The translations under genes and the position numbers were made by a program. The notes under the pieces are model-generated. The model searched no databases. It saw nothing but the letters and a program-made list of their open reading frames with translations, and had not been told where the DNA came from. A DNA stretch of 64,000 bases from Poronia punctata. Lineage: Eukaryota > Ascomycota > Sordariomycetes > Xylariales > Xylariaceae. Position 1 is the first letter of the stretch; each line of letters begins with the position of its first letter. The DNA lies in contig MU401465.1 of assembly GCA_022579005.1 (NCBI GenBank), forward strand, positions 1 to 64,000, given 5' to 3'. Positions 24,113 through 36,555 of this stretch are shown piece by piece.

Positions 24113-27100
24113 TTATGTCTCTTCTATGGCCATAACATCGTCCGGCACCTCTTCGTCTTCGTGTGTAAGGTCGAGCACACGTGCGTACTGTACCGTGAGC
24201 CGTTGAAGTTCCCGGTATTTGCCTGTGTAATAATGTCAGTCTCCACCGCTGCCATTTAGTTGGGCCTCAGGATAAACATACCTAGCATCATCACCACTCC
24301 TTTAAGGAGTTCTTTCCTGTCCCACCCGCAGATAACGTTGTCTTTGCTGTTCCACCCTTGACCCTTGACCTCTCCTTCACCGTCATTGTCTTGTAGAACC
24401 CCACCCAGTAGGCTGTTCAATAACTCCTCCACTTTCCCACGATGGCCTTCTGCACCGATACGCTTAGCGTACATCAAAAGGTACAGGCGGAATTCTTCCT
24501 TTGACCCTAGCTGAAGCGCTCCGGCAATGCGGTTCTCCAGGTGCGCAATGCTCACGCTGGACTCAAAGGCCTCGAATCCATCCTTGGACAGCAAGGCCTT
24601 GATGATCCGCTGCAATGTGTAAGCCCGACCCTTCAGGAGAAATTCATTAGTAGTGTGCCTCTCCAGGAACGGGATAATGCCCGCCGAGACCATGTTCTCT
24701 TCTGTCTTGCCATCTTTGGGTGTGGTGGGGCCCACAGCCGTGGTCTGCAGGGACCCGACTGAGGAGTCATTGCTGTTCCAGTACTGGCTGCCAACTGCCC
24801 ACCAAGACTCGGACAAGCGCTGCCAGCTGTACATTGCTGGTGAATAGTAGTAGCCGTCTCCGTTGGTCAGTGTCACGACAACATGGCCATTCGAGTTCAG
24901 ATGTGCCGAGGTAACACCAGGCGCCGGCATAGCGCCATGGGGTTGAAGTGAACTGATTGCCACTTCGAGGATGGGGCCGAGTGATACAGGCGGATGGGGA
25001 GACGAAAGTGTGTTGATATTCCATACGTAGCACATTCCAGCTGCTGTGATGCAGAGTAGCCACCAGTCGCGGGCTTCGAGGATGACCGGCTGAGACTCGA
25101 GTATCATGGCGTTAATCAACCGACGGCCTGCCGGAGTCCAAGTGTATACGCTACCGTCTTCGCAGGCCGCTGCCCAAAACCTCTTGCTGCCTGTAACTAG
25201 GAGAATCGCCCTGGGAAGATAATCCTGCCATAGTACGGCACCTCGCTTCGTCGCCGTGATATGGGAGGGGTCGCGGAGTGACACCGGATTGCGGGCTTCT
25301 AATATCACATTCTCGGGCGTTTTCGTGGCTTCTTCTAGTGTTGTATCTTCAAGAAGCACCCCGCGCTCTAATGGACGTAGGATATGGGTTCTGACCCTGG
25401 GTACCGCGAGTCGGACCTGCGACATGGTAATTGAAGGGTTGAGCACCGCCGGTCGCAGGAATTCAGGTGTCGGGACTATTCCAGGTTTGGGGGGTTCAAG
25501 TGTTGCATTTTCTAGACCATCGACGGTATTCCGCTGAATCAATATCGGGCCGGTGGCCTGGCGTTTATTTGGGTGATCTTCGTCATCTTCACTTTCTATC
25601 ACGGTGGCTTTCCGTTTATTACCAAGCAGCATCGCCGCCAAGCCGCCTTCAGGAAGCCCTTCGTACGGCTTTGACAAATCTAATATCGTCTGTGGCGTAT
25701 CGTTTTGAGCCTGTTTCGAGACGCTGGACCCAACCAACTGTGTTTGCGGGAGGGACGACTGGCCTGTTCCAGATGACGAGATCAACATCGGGGCCACTCT
25801 CTTCTTTCCGTCCTTGGTGATCGTAACTCGCGACTTCAAAACATTTATCCGCTGGGCGGCCTTATCGGCGGCTTCCTGCTCTTCTCCAGCGTCGTCTTTC
25901 TCTTTCTCCTTCTCCACCTCCGCCTCGACCTGTCCATTAGTAGATGCGGGAGCTGTAGGCGTGGCGGTACCCGTCTTCACCCCATTCGTTGAAGGTGCGG
26001 CATCCTTGGGAAGTGGATGAAAGTCTCCCATCAATGCACCCATCCTGGACTCGGCCCCCTTTCTCTCCCCCTCCTTGCTGTGGTTCTCCAATAGAAGTCC
26101 GTCAACGTCCTCGGCGATACCCATGGCTTTGCGCGAGGCGCCATATTTGGACAGTGCCTTGTCGGTCTCTTCTAGATTTGCTACCCAACCCAGTTCGCCG
26201 GTATCGAACTTGACCGCAACAATACTTCCATCGAGGCTAGCTGCAAACAGGGTCTGCCCATCAGGTGTCCAGGCCAGATCGGATATGGACTTGGAGGCCA
26301 AGTCTTGCAAGATGACCACGGGTCTTGAAGTATTTGTGTTCCATATGCTAAGGGTCTTGTCCTGGCCGGCGGATGCAATCACTGTCACAAGTGCACCCCC
26401 GGCTGGCTGGCCATTTGCCGTGCCGTTCTCGACAGGCTTCTTGGTGTGGAATAACCGAGGCGAAAACATGCAAACCTCTGTAGGACCTTCATGCCCGATG
26501 AGATTAATCTCGCTATCCCACCTGGAACGTTCTATTATGGCGACCGAGCTGACAGGGCCGTTGACGGCGTTGGCGGCGGCGATGTGGTTACCGTCAGGGG
26601 ACCATGAACACCGTCTGAAGTAGGTCGTTAAAGGGGAGGATTTGAAAGGCGTGCTGATAGTTGTCTCGAGCTGAAAGTTGTTAACCATATCGTGCTGAGT
26701 GGCATTGGGCGCGGGTGAAGTAAATCGAAATATTTTGATGGTCCGATCGTCACTTGCAGTCGCAAAGAACTTGTTGGCAGGATCGAAAGTGATTCCTTTC
26801 ACATGGCTTTGGTGTATGGACAAGACCTTGAGTTTCTCGAATGTGTGGCCGGACCAGACCACGACTTTGGAATCGAGGCCAACGGACACCAATATCGAAC
26901 CATCCTGAGACCATGCCAAGTCTTGAACATCGTTATCGTGGCCGATTAACCGTTTAGACGTTTTCCAGTTCTCGACAGGGGGCGGTCCGCTGGTACCAAA
27001 GGGCGCGATAGCCGGAGGCCCGCTCTCGAGTTGGTATATACATATGATTTTGTCGTCGGCGCCGGATGCGAGGTATCGACCGTTGGGAGAGAAGCGTACC

Positions 27101-27448
27101 GAGTGGATCGTGCCTAGATGATGGCTCATATGACATAGTTGTCGCGGACGGGTATATGTAGGCTCTTCGGCATTGTAGATAGACTCGGTCGACCATACTC
27201 GTACATGACCATCTTGATCCCACTACGTTAGAAGGTAAACCGATATCTCGTCAATTTGGAGAGGGGAACGTACCACCGCCAGCGGTCGCAAGTCGTTTCC
27301 CATCCGGCGAGACGTGGCAGCTGTATACCTCGAAGTCTTTCTGTTCGCCTGCGTAGTGGAATTAGCTTCGGATCTTCATTCATCGTTGACGCATTCTGCG
27401 GCAACAGGTACCTTTGTGGCTCAGCCATGATGGCTTTATGATGCGCAT
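24113..27448 (-). CDS. HIR1: Hir1/HIRA histone H3-H4 chaperone subunit
   Basis: Predicted 1050-aa subunit of the HIR/HIRA complex, which deposits H3-H4 independently of replication and represses histone genes. Exons on the minus strand: 27448-27412, 27348-27274, 27212-24282, 24222-24113. The N-terminus (MRIIKPSWLSHKGEQKDFEVYSCHVSPDG, split here by an intron) is diagnostic. WD40 repeats cover about residues 15-380. A basic B-domain-like motif, KDGKKRVAPMLIS, is near 500 and would bind Asf1. The Hira domain runs from about 700 to 870 (KRFWAAACEDGSVYTW onward). The last exon restores the typical ending KYRELQRLTVQYARVLDL, which the unspliced frame lacks. Intron 2 must use the CAAG at 27216-27213 to give GGDGHVRVW. 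A Lys/Glu-rich linker lies between the WD and B regions. It is divergent from the LAMTOR1-like gene. Confidence 0.95.
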
Positions 27449-28499
27449 GGTGACTTGAAGTCTAGACCGGTAATTTGCATATCGGCATGGATGATCATGA
27501 GGTCTCCGTTGCGATAGAGATCCGACGCGATATGTTGGGTGGAGCGGATCCGGATCTCGGCGGGCGCCTTCTTTGAAATCAATGCTAAGCTGAGTCTGGG
27601 TGATGAATGATGGTAGGCAGAGTACCTGTTAGGCTGTCACCTGTCTTATATTTTGTTCGCCGGGACACTTCCGATCGAACTCAGTCGCGCGACGCGGCTG
27701 AGTCTACCGCAATAAAAGCGGGCCTGATGTCCCTACTCGTACTCGTACCTATTTTAAAGGTTCTGTATAAAAACTTGGCGGGTTTAGTATTCATAGACTG
27801 CTGTTTGTATACAGATTTTAATCGTCGGGGATTTGATCCTGACGTTGAAATCAACGTTGAGATTGTTTTTCAACTGTCAATCAACAGTTAATCGGCCGTT
27901 GCTTGTATTCGAAAGTAGTATCAATGTTAGGTTTAAAAATGCCTTCTCTCGCTCAACGGTTACTGAACCTAGCAGGTCGTGGTATAGTTCCTGGATTTGA
28001 CTCGGGCCACCTTTACGACGAGCACAATACCTTAACCTGCTGATGTACTTTCCTACTCCAAACGGGCTGAGGTTGGTTAAAAAATGCAGGCGCTTACGAG
28101 TACAGTTTGGAGCTTACGGGCTTACTTACCCACTCATCTAGGTATTGATGTAGGGGTAACGTAGGCTTCTACGGAAGTTAGCCGCAAAATTTACGTTCAA
28201 GGTACTTTCCATTCCTGTCAACGTGCCCACCTAGACTTACATACACTGTAAGGTGCCGGGGTTTCCTTGTAAATTGACGCTTCCTCTCTTTAGCCTTTCC
28301 AGAGTTTCAACCTCATCTCATTCAATCCATACAACCAACATCTCTTTCTAACTCTTGCCAGCCGCGGCCAGGCAGATTATACGATCTTTCTCCATGCTAG
28401 CAGCAAAGTTGATAATAGTTGGGATGCTGCCCCGCTCAACATAATCTACTACTTGCATTTTTCCACCTGTTCTTTTCGCTTTTTTCGCTTCTTTTCACA
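27449..28499. promoter_or_regulatory. Shared promoter region, HIR1 and LAMTOR1-like
   Basis: 1.05 kb between two divergently transcribed genes must contain both promoters. It holds two overlapping TACTCGTA motifs at 27734-27747 and another TACGAGTA at 28095-28102, and TAGGTA-like motifs. Pyrimidine-rich DNA just before 28500 is typical of a fungal transcription-start region. No TATA box was identified for either gene. Confidence 0.5.
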
Positions 28500-29104
28500 A
28501 TGGGTATTTGCGCCTCCTGCCTTGGTCGCAAACGAAGCGACTCGATTGACGAGGTACCATTCAAACAGTGCTAGGGATTCTTACGATCAATTACATGCTA
28601 ATGTTCTGCCCTGTAGGACGACGTTACCCGCCTGCTGTTTGACGACCCGAATAATATGCGCATCGACTACGGTAGCTTTGCCGAACACAACTTGAACTCG
28701 CAAGGCGATCCTCTCGAGTCTCAACGAGAAGTCGAGGCCCTCCAGCGGGTTGTCGCGCGGACGTCGAAGTATGTGATTTGGCTTCTATCCATGCCATCGG
28801 CTAATGTACTAATCATTCCCTTAGCAATCTTGTCGACGTTTTCGAAATCGCCCCTCAAGAGTCGCAAATATCGCAGCCCACAGTATTTTCCGGGCACGAT
28901 GTACGCCTTTCCCGGTATCAAACCATACTGTCTAAACTCTCGTCAAACAACGATGGCGTTGCAGAAGGCCATCCCGGAGCCGTCGAATGGTTATTAAGCG
29001 AGGAGGACAACGGCGAATTACCTGACCAAACTATTACAATCAAAGAAGGTTCGGCTGGTCCCTTAGTAGGAACTTTTGCTGATGCCGCGGTTGCGGTTGC
29101 GTAA
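28500..29104 (+). CDS. LAMTOR1/Meh1-like Ragulator (EGO) subunit
   Basis: Predicted 161-aa lipid-anchored scaffold of the Ragulator/EGO complex, which holds Rag GTPases and TORC1 on the vacuole or lysosome membrane for amino-acid signalling. Exons: 28500-28553, 28617-28768, 28825-29104. The N-terminus MGICASCLGRKR has a Gly2 for N-myristoylation and Cys4/Cys7 for palmitoylation. The conserved block RLLFDDPNN follows, then the helical core EVEALQRVVARTSNNLVDVFEI. It ends with PLVGTFADAA, a pattern I recognise from fungal LAMTOR1-domain proteins. The start is fixed by the acylation motif. Family assignment is from motif recognition; the two Cys and the helical core are directly visible. Confidence 0.9.
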
Positions 29105-30554
29105 TGAGGAGGGAGATTGTCACGCAGTAACGAAATGCGACCAGATTTCCGGGCCCTTCGAAGGAATGTCGGATATCGAGAGCCTAGCAGACTCCTGCCG
29201 AGTCGGAAAGCAGTTCGAAATCATTTAGCAGTCACAGCGACACCGCCGAGGAGGAATACAGGTATATTTCGCCGCCATCGAAAGGCAGATCTACTGCTTG
29301 AAAATCTTACCTGATTCCCCCTACCCACTGCGAATTCACCATCGAACCGTCTCGACGCCCGATTTCGAACTCGTCAATTGCGATCTCTTCACTTAATTAA
29401 CTGACGACCACGGGGAGAGTAATTAACAGGGATTGTGCTCCAAAAAGAACGGATACTGGGCCTTGATTCTCACCCCTGGCTCTTATATTCAACCAGCGAT
29501 GTGGTAGTGAGTCGGCCTCACAATGTGTGTGCCCACCGAGGCGGGTTCGGAAATATACATATTATTCAGCCGCAAGCGTGGCGATTCGGAACGATCAGAA
29601 TTACGCCTCCGCGACCGACACGTTCCTCTAATTTTATCGTGGAGACATAGGGGGAGGGAAGTGCGAAATGCGCGAATGCGATTCGGCACGTGACGGATAC
29701 ACGACGCCCTTATCTCATGCCATTTTGAGATTCGGGGCATTTGCGATGGCCGGAAGAGGCGAGGACTCGATGGATCGTGAATCTCCTGTTGGTTGCCAAT
29801 TCTGTGGTTTGAATATTATCATTCCCCGCTCTTCTACTGGCTCTTGCCAACGGGTCCGTACTGCAACTTTGTTCAGCAAATGATGCTGTTCGTCGAGCAT
29901 ACTAGTGGCCTACTAGTCGCACCTCCAATTTCTACCCAAGCTTGGATACCAACTTATCATGATCGGACAAGCTGGCTTTCTGTCATGGTCGACTTGGCAG
30001 TGCATGATGCCACTCGGGACTTTGACTGAACCATAGGATTGTATTCAATACCGATAAAGAAGAAATTAGGGTCGCCACGACATGTGTGTGTGTAATAAAA
30101 CAACCGGTTCCCAAAACAACAATGAACAACAAAAGTTTCATAATGTCCCTGATACACGTCTTTGAAATCCAATCATCTCCCGGCCTGCTGTTGGCAAAAT
30201 GTAAATGGTAACTCGCAAATCGCACCCGTTTTCTTTTTCTTCCCTTTTTCCAACGTAGGGGTATATATCCACCCGTTGTATCGCCCATTGTTAGGACATC
30301 TCCGAGCCCCCCTTAATAAGGTACATGATGTCTTTGTTTATCCCCGGTAGAGAAAATAGAAAATATTCTGGTAAGGTTTTTCCGGGTAAGTGAAGTAAGT
30401 AAGAGTTCTTTTCCCCCTTGTAGAATAATAATAATAATAAGAAGAAGAAGAACTTTCCGTTTTTCATCTTCTTCTCCCCTCTGTCTGTCTGTCCGTTCGT
30501 TCGTCTGTCCCCTAAGAGAAAGAGAGAGAGAGAAAGAAAGAAAGAAAGAAGAGA
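29105..30554. other. Intergenic, no gene seen
   Basis: About 1.45 kb between stop codons of convergent genes. It holds 3' UTR sequence, AAT and AAG trinucleotide runs near 30426-30451, and a GA/GAAA microsatellite. No reading frame in it shows a recognisable domain. Confidence 0.5.
30514..30551. repeat. GA / GAAA microsatellite
   Basis: A purine tract of GA dinucleotides running into GAAA tetramers lies just downstream of the stop codon of the small Cys-rich gene (minus strand). It is simple sequence only. Confidence 0.85.
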
Positions 30555-30887
30555 CTATACACTAGCATAAGCCCTCTGCTGATGCTGTTGCGTCATCCTC
30601 TCCATGGCGGCCCAAACCTCGGCCTTGTCCCTCTCGGCCTTCTCTATGGAGGCGGTCCGGTTGGTCTGGGTGGACCATCGCGCGATGTCGCTCTCGAGCT
30701 TGGCGTATTTCCTCTGCTTCTTCTCGATGTCCTTGCACAGCTTGCAGTTCTCGTCGCGCAGGTCGGTGCTGTTGACGAACTTGAGCCCGCACGTCTCGCC
30801 CGTGCGGTATTCCTTGTTGCATTGGTCGCGGAAATGACCCCATCTCCAGTAGCCGCAGGTCCAGCGTGTTTGGTCATACCAGCACAT
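30555..30887 (-). CDS. Small conserved Cys-rich protein, unknown
   Basis: Single-exon gene for a 110-aa protein without a signal peptide. The N-terminal half has six cysteines, at 2, 11, 23, 33, 47 and 50 (start MCWYDQTRWTCGYWRWGHF), including a CKLC pair that could bind metal. The C-terminal half is a charged amphipathic helix with many Lys, Arg and Glu. I recognise the MCWYD...TRWTCGYWRWG...CNKEYRTGETCGLK pattern as a conserved hypothetical family of Sordariomycetes, with no known function. The ATG is preceded by a long A-rich and CTCT-rich leader on the coding strand. The start is fixed by the conserved MCWYD. Confidence 0.8.
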   Translation of the reverse strand: MCWYDQTRWTCGYWRWGHFRDQCNKEYRTGETCGLKFVNSTDLRDENCKLCKDIEKKQRKYAKLESDIARWSTQTNRTASIEKAERDKAEVWAAMERMTQQHQQRAYASV

Positions 30888-31754
30888 TTTTGTGTAATTT
30901 TTTTTTTCGGTTTCTTTTTTTTTTTTTTTTTGAGAGAGAGGCGAGAGGCGAGAGGCGAAAAGGGGGAGAGGGAGTGGAAGAGTGTGAGAAAGAGGTCGAC
31001 CCCGGCTGTATATGAAACGAGATAAATGTCAGGCTTGGAAGCGGTAGCGTTAGGAAAAAAGAGGAAGAGAAAATTTGGCGGACCTGATAGACTAGATAGA
31101 CTGACTAACAACGGACGAACGAACGAACTCGGGACGGAGTGTTTCTTTATGATGTTTCGTCGCGATATGTATGAGATGGAGAGCTTGATAGCTAGCTAGT
31201 CGAGTCGGCGAAAGCTTGCTGGGAGAGCTGAGCAAGCGTAGTTCCTTTCCCTCTTTCTTTCTTTCTTTCTTTCTTCCTCCGAGTCTATGAACGACGACGA
31301 CGGCAACAGACGCGAGGTAGGTAAGTGTATATATGGCTTAGCAGGTAGGTTTTATCGTGAACGACGCCGAGCAAAAGTTCCTACAAAGAATTCCGAGACT
31401 AGATACTGTATATATATATATCTACATTGTCCATCCTGTCCGTACAAGTCCAAAAGTTTAGAGTAGGTTAGAGTCAAGGTGTTGTTGTTTGTTGCTGTCC
31501 ATGACAATGACAACACAACAAAAAACACAACAAACTTCTCTGTGATTCAAGGTTGCATGGCCACCTTTCCCTTTCTTCTTCAAAATCATTTCTTGAGACG
31601 CCACGTTGGCCAACTACGGGTTTTTCAGCATTTTTTATGCCGATGTCCCCACCAAGGATACGGACACAAGACGGACGGCCACCTTGAGCAACAACGGACC
31701 CCCCCCCCCCTAGTTGTTGAACTGTCGAGAGAGAAAAAAGAACGTGTTTGCGTT

Positions 31755-31785
31755 TTATGTGTGTGTGTGTGTATGTGTGTGTGTT
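31755..31785. repeat. TG microsatellite
   Basis: A TG dinucleotide tract with a single TATG interruption, in the gene-free interval. It is simple sequence with no associated gene. Confidence 0.85.
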
Positions 31786-34700
31786 TTCTACCTTACCCTT
31801 ACCTTGAAGTCAAATCAACAAACAAGTATAAAAAGAAATAATAAAAGATTACTCTTTATGTCTGTACTCTCTTTTCCGCCTCGTCCCTATTGGCTGTGGT
31901 CTCGTGACGTGGGATCAACACACAGAAACAGCGCTTCTCGATGACACAACTGACTTGCATATCGCATGGATGAATGGGGGGAGGGGCAGAAAAAACAAAT
32001 TGCCCAGCCACGGAAAGGTGGGTGATTTGAACGAACGATCTCAGCCTCGAGTTTTTGGACATGCGAGAGAGAGAGAGAGAGGGGAGGGGGGTATCCCTGC
32101 AAAGACTTTATTTTTATTATTTTCCCTCCCTTCTATCGACAAATACACGCCCCTCTTCCCCTTCCTCTTTCTCTCTCTCCCCATCCAAGGTTAGATCATA
32201 TTGTCTGCATCGCATCGCCCAGGAAAAACATAGCGAGACCAGACCCATCGACTGGGGAGGGGGAGGGGAGGGGGCCGAATATAGTTACCGTACCTATTAT
32301 GCAGATGCAGACCACATTTCTTTACTTCTCGGCCCACCGCGGACGGTTTAGTCTGGGATGACCAATCTATACCGTTTCGGGCGAACCTTGTCCCCTCGAG
32401 GACAGGCATGTTCGGGCGATCACTGGAGCTGGATTCAAGGTTCAGATCCTTGTCCGGAAATCCTTAGGTTAGATACTTGGACTACCTATCTACTTTCTTG
32501 CTTGGCAGGCGGGACCGAGACTGCTGCGGGATGCGGATACGGACGGACTTATTTTCCGGGTGAAACCGCGCCTTACCTTGGTCTTGCAGGACATATTTTA
32601 CCAGTGCTGTGATATCTAGGATATCTAGGTATCAATCTTGATATCCAGATGTCTATATGTGTCTATCTGGGTTAAGCACCGAGTGACTCTGAGCTGGACC
32701 CCTCAAAAAGGTATTGGCAACATGTCTACCAGGCCCAGGCCCAGGCCCAGGACCGGACGGGACCGAGGTGCCAAGTGCTAGCCTTGCCGATGATGCGAAG
32801 TCTCTTTCTAGGTTGTCAGTTAAGCTAAAGCTACCACGAGTTTCAGTTCACCCCTTTAAGTAGGTAAGGGGGGCCAGCGTTCGCCTTACGTAGCCGGAGA
32901 TCGCTCAGCAGACCACAAGCCCATGCGGAAATGGCGCTGTAACACTACATGTCTTTTTTACGCCCATGGGTCGTGTTAGGTGCTACACCCAGTCGCTTGT
33001 TTTTGGAAACATGGGAATGGCTGGATCCTGGTACCGGAAATATGGGATTTGCTGGCCTTTTGCGTTAGAAAGAGAGTCCCTCGGATGTCATTGTTATTTA
33101 CCGCTTAATGACATGACAACAGAAACAAGGGGTGCTGTCGGAGCAATGAGTTTCCAGGTACTGGGAATAGCCAAGAGTTTCCGCCTTACTACAACGTGCA
33201 ACCGGGTGAGCATGCCAAGTAGGTAGATAGGGAGACACAGACAGATGGACCGACGTTGAGGCACTAAAGAGTGCCAGCAAGGCATAGAACAGCCGTCTCT
33301 AGCCTCACTCGTTCGATCTCCAGGTTCTTCCCACCCACCTTGCTATGAACTTATGGAAGTAGGTACTCTGTGGAAGTCTCCCTATCACCCTGCAAACACG
33401 TCCTTCAAATCTAGGACCTAGATTATCAGGCCACGTTGGAGGGAGAAAGCGCGACGTTTTCCCCCTTCTTTCGCCATCTCGACGTAGCCGCAGCTGAAAC
33501 CAACAGCCAACGATGGAATCATGGCTCTATCATGGTTCGACGTCCAGGGGATTCTATTTTGGGGTTATAAATAAAACCGGGACTGCGCTTCCGGAAGGCT
33601 CTGACTGGTTCCCCGTCCCGTGACGGCCAGACATCCGGTTCCACATGGTTACTGAAACACTTGGGGGCGATGGTTATGGTTAGTTTCGAAGAGACGATAG
33701 ATGCAAACTGTGCTCCCTGCGCCTAGGTTTGGAAAAACTTGCAAAATTCGTGTAGGCAAACCTATGAATATGAGCGACACCAGTATGGAATAGGAGGAGG
33801 CAAAAGAAAAAAAATAATGGGCCAGTCCAAAATATTAGGTCCCTGCAGACTCGGTCAACATGAATACAGCTCTGTAAATAAAACAATAAAAGCACGTATC
33901 TCTCAAACCCAATCTAGTACTTTGGTTAGGTAAGAATAGCTGTTTCATCACTAGGGTGGTTAGTCCCGCCGGCGACGTGGCAATGCTTTTATGGTCAACG
34001 CTTGGTCCACAGTCACGAGCTCTACCCTTGTTTGGAGACTATCGAGTATGACAACCCGTTTTGCGATATATATTTCCGTGTATAGTGGTCATTCCTCTTC
34101 TCTGGCCGCGTTCCTTCGCTCCTATAGGTTGTTGAGCGGCCCCCATGTTTCTCTTCGTAGCCACAGTTACTCACAGAACCTATTGTTTGTCAGTTCTTTC
34201 TTCCATGTTCCACCCTTTTACCTTCTCCTCTTTTAAAAGATGCTGATTCCGCAGGAAACTTGATTTACATAGGTGTGTAGATAGGGGTAAATGGGGCTTT
34301 GGTTACGTGATAACGAAAAAACAGGCCCAGAAAGACTGAGGGGAGGGGGCGCCGGGAGTCAGGCTGCTTGTTCGGACTTCACCCTCATTTCAAACGGTTC
34401 GTTTAGGGAACAGGCCAACGTGGACGTTCTAGTCTGTAAGGGTAATATTTGGTATGCGTTTTTGGTTTCTGACCTTATAACCAGGTGAGGGTCACCGTCC
34501 ATGTGAGGTGATGTAGACCATATTCAGTCGATCTCGTGAATGTCTTGCGTGGACGATGGGTCCGTACGATGAAATGCGTAGATCTATTCAATATATGCTG
34601 CAACCTGCATTCCTCGACATGGGGCTTTTTCTGATCGTTGTAATGCAGGGGCTTTCTGCATGGGTGACCTTGGGCGTGGGTGTTAGGTCGTCGGTCTTGA

Positions 34701-36505
34701 AAGCCTAGCGCGACGTGGGTTCTCTTCTTGTGTAGCGATCCGCTACTTGTTTTCGCCAATATGATGGCTGAAGTGCATGTTTACGCCGGGGTGATATGGC
34801 AATGTAGCATTTGTCATTTGCCTACCATATTAGGGTCGTGATGAGCAGGCCGTCTGTGGCGGCCAAGCGTTGATAAGTCCCAAACGGTAATATGCATTAT
34901 GTAGGTGGGCGTGCATTGGCTTCCCGTCGTGGGAAGCATGACCTACGGCGTGGAGATTAGTTATCAGAGTTGGATATCGGCCGCCACTGTTGTATTCACG
35001 TCATCCGTCACTCTAGCAAAAAGGGTACCGACACGCCGTCGACGCCAGTCCTGCTTGTTACTGACTGACCCAGATAATATGGGCCCTGACTCGAAAGAAC
35101 TGTGCGTACTGGGCCACATCATGGACGGTCATGTGTCATTAGCATGATGCGTATCCAACGCATCGGAATGGAGACACCTAAGTACTGTGCCGGGGATATA
35201 ACCCTACTGTTGCGGCGTGCTGGTCTCCTGATAGACGTGTCGAGCATATTAACTCTGGCTCGATGAGGTGACTAGCCGACCAAGAGAGCGGTAGAGCCGG
35301 TCGCTGGTACGAAGGGGTCCTACTTGACATGCAATTAACAGTCACTATCTCGCAGCCCAAGCTCCGGATCGGGCTATGGTACGAGCCGCACAAGCAGCGA
35401 CATTGCCGAGTAAGTAGTAGGAGGTCTTCGTCTAACGAGGCGTGTAATCTTAGAAATCCTATTCAGGTCGGTCGGTGGCCGACACCAGGGGAGGCATGGC
35501 ACGTCATGTCTCCTAGGTCCAACTGAGCAGTGCCAGCAACAAAGAACCAGCTTTGGAGGGAGGGAGAGCCGTCGAAAGAGCCCGATTCCCATGCCGGCAA
35601 CACAAATTCGCATCTGAATTCAAGAGCTCTGCGGGCTGTCGTGTAACCCCTAGGTGGCCTACCTCTATCACCTTGCCTGAATCCTCTGTCGATTCGCCCG
35701 ATTAATGCCAACAACAGCAGCCACATCGAGCCTACAGACAGAACCTAATTGTTATCCTTTCTCACCGTCTTTTCCTTTCTTCAAGCCCGATTCTAGTTTA
35801 ACAGGTTGCCTAACTGGTCATTGACATTCATCCTGGCAGTGCCCTTTGTTTTGCTAGTCGATGGTCACGGCTGAAAGGAGCGATGATGTGGCAGCGACGC
35901 TTGTGTACCTGAACCGGGTGCATTGAAGGCCCGCTATTGGCAACCGCAAAACCTTGTGCCAAAGTGATCCCCGGCATGATTTCCGGCGCTGGCGAGCCAT
36001 GCTTACGCTGGACGCTAGGCATTATTAAAGAACAGGATCTGGTAGAGGGAGCACGTACTCGTGTCCCAAGCCACCACTGTTCTGGCGGTCATACATCATT
36101 GCTCTTTGCAAATGCCTAGAGCCTAGAGCCTGGTGATCTGCCACCAAATCACAAATGGGCTGTATTCGGAGAGGATGGTCGGTTGGCCGGTTAGTCGCCA
36201 GCCCATTGATAGCCTTGCGCGGCCTGGTGAGAGCAAGCTCCCTGCCCCTAAGGTAAATCAGGTACGTACCTGGGCGAGCTAAGCAAGTTGAGGTTGTATA
36301 TATGTATTGTGGGCCGGGTAGCCTTGCCAGGAGTCGAGCGCCCTGCGTGTTTATGCAGCTGCACTAATGGCTTCAATCGGCTGTCACACTGCGTCGTGCA
36401 CTGAAGCCTGAATGGCGAATTGACGAGTAAAGAGTAGGATGAGGTGGGGGGTTTGATAAAAATTGGGCACTGAGCGTGGGCCAAGAGCAACACAACATGT
36501 CACTT

Positions 36506-36555
36506 GGTCGGGTCCTGGTCGGGTCCTGGTCGGGTCCTGATCGGGTCCTGGTCGG
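36506..36555. repeat. 11-bp tandem repeat GGTCGGGTCCT
   Basis: Four and a half copies of an 11-bp unit begin at 36506, 36517, 36528 and 36539 (the fourth starts GA instead of GG). About 170 bp further on, near 36721-36748, is a separate CCTCCCG repeat. They are GC-rich minisatellites in the gene-free interval. Confidence 0.9.

Noticed and set aside
32435..32460. GGTTCAGATCC resembling a tRNA B box
   Set aside because: No matching A box, acceptor stem or anticodon arm can be folded around it.
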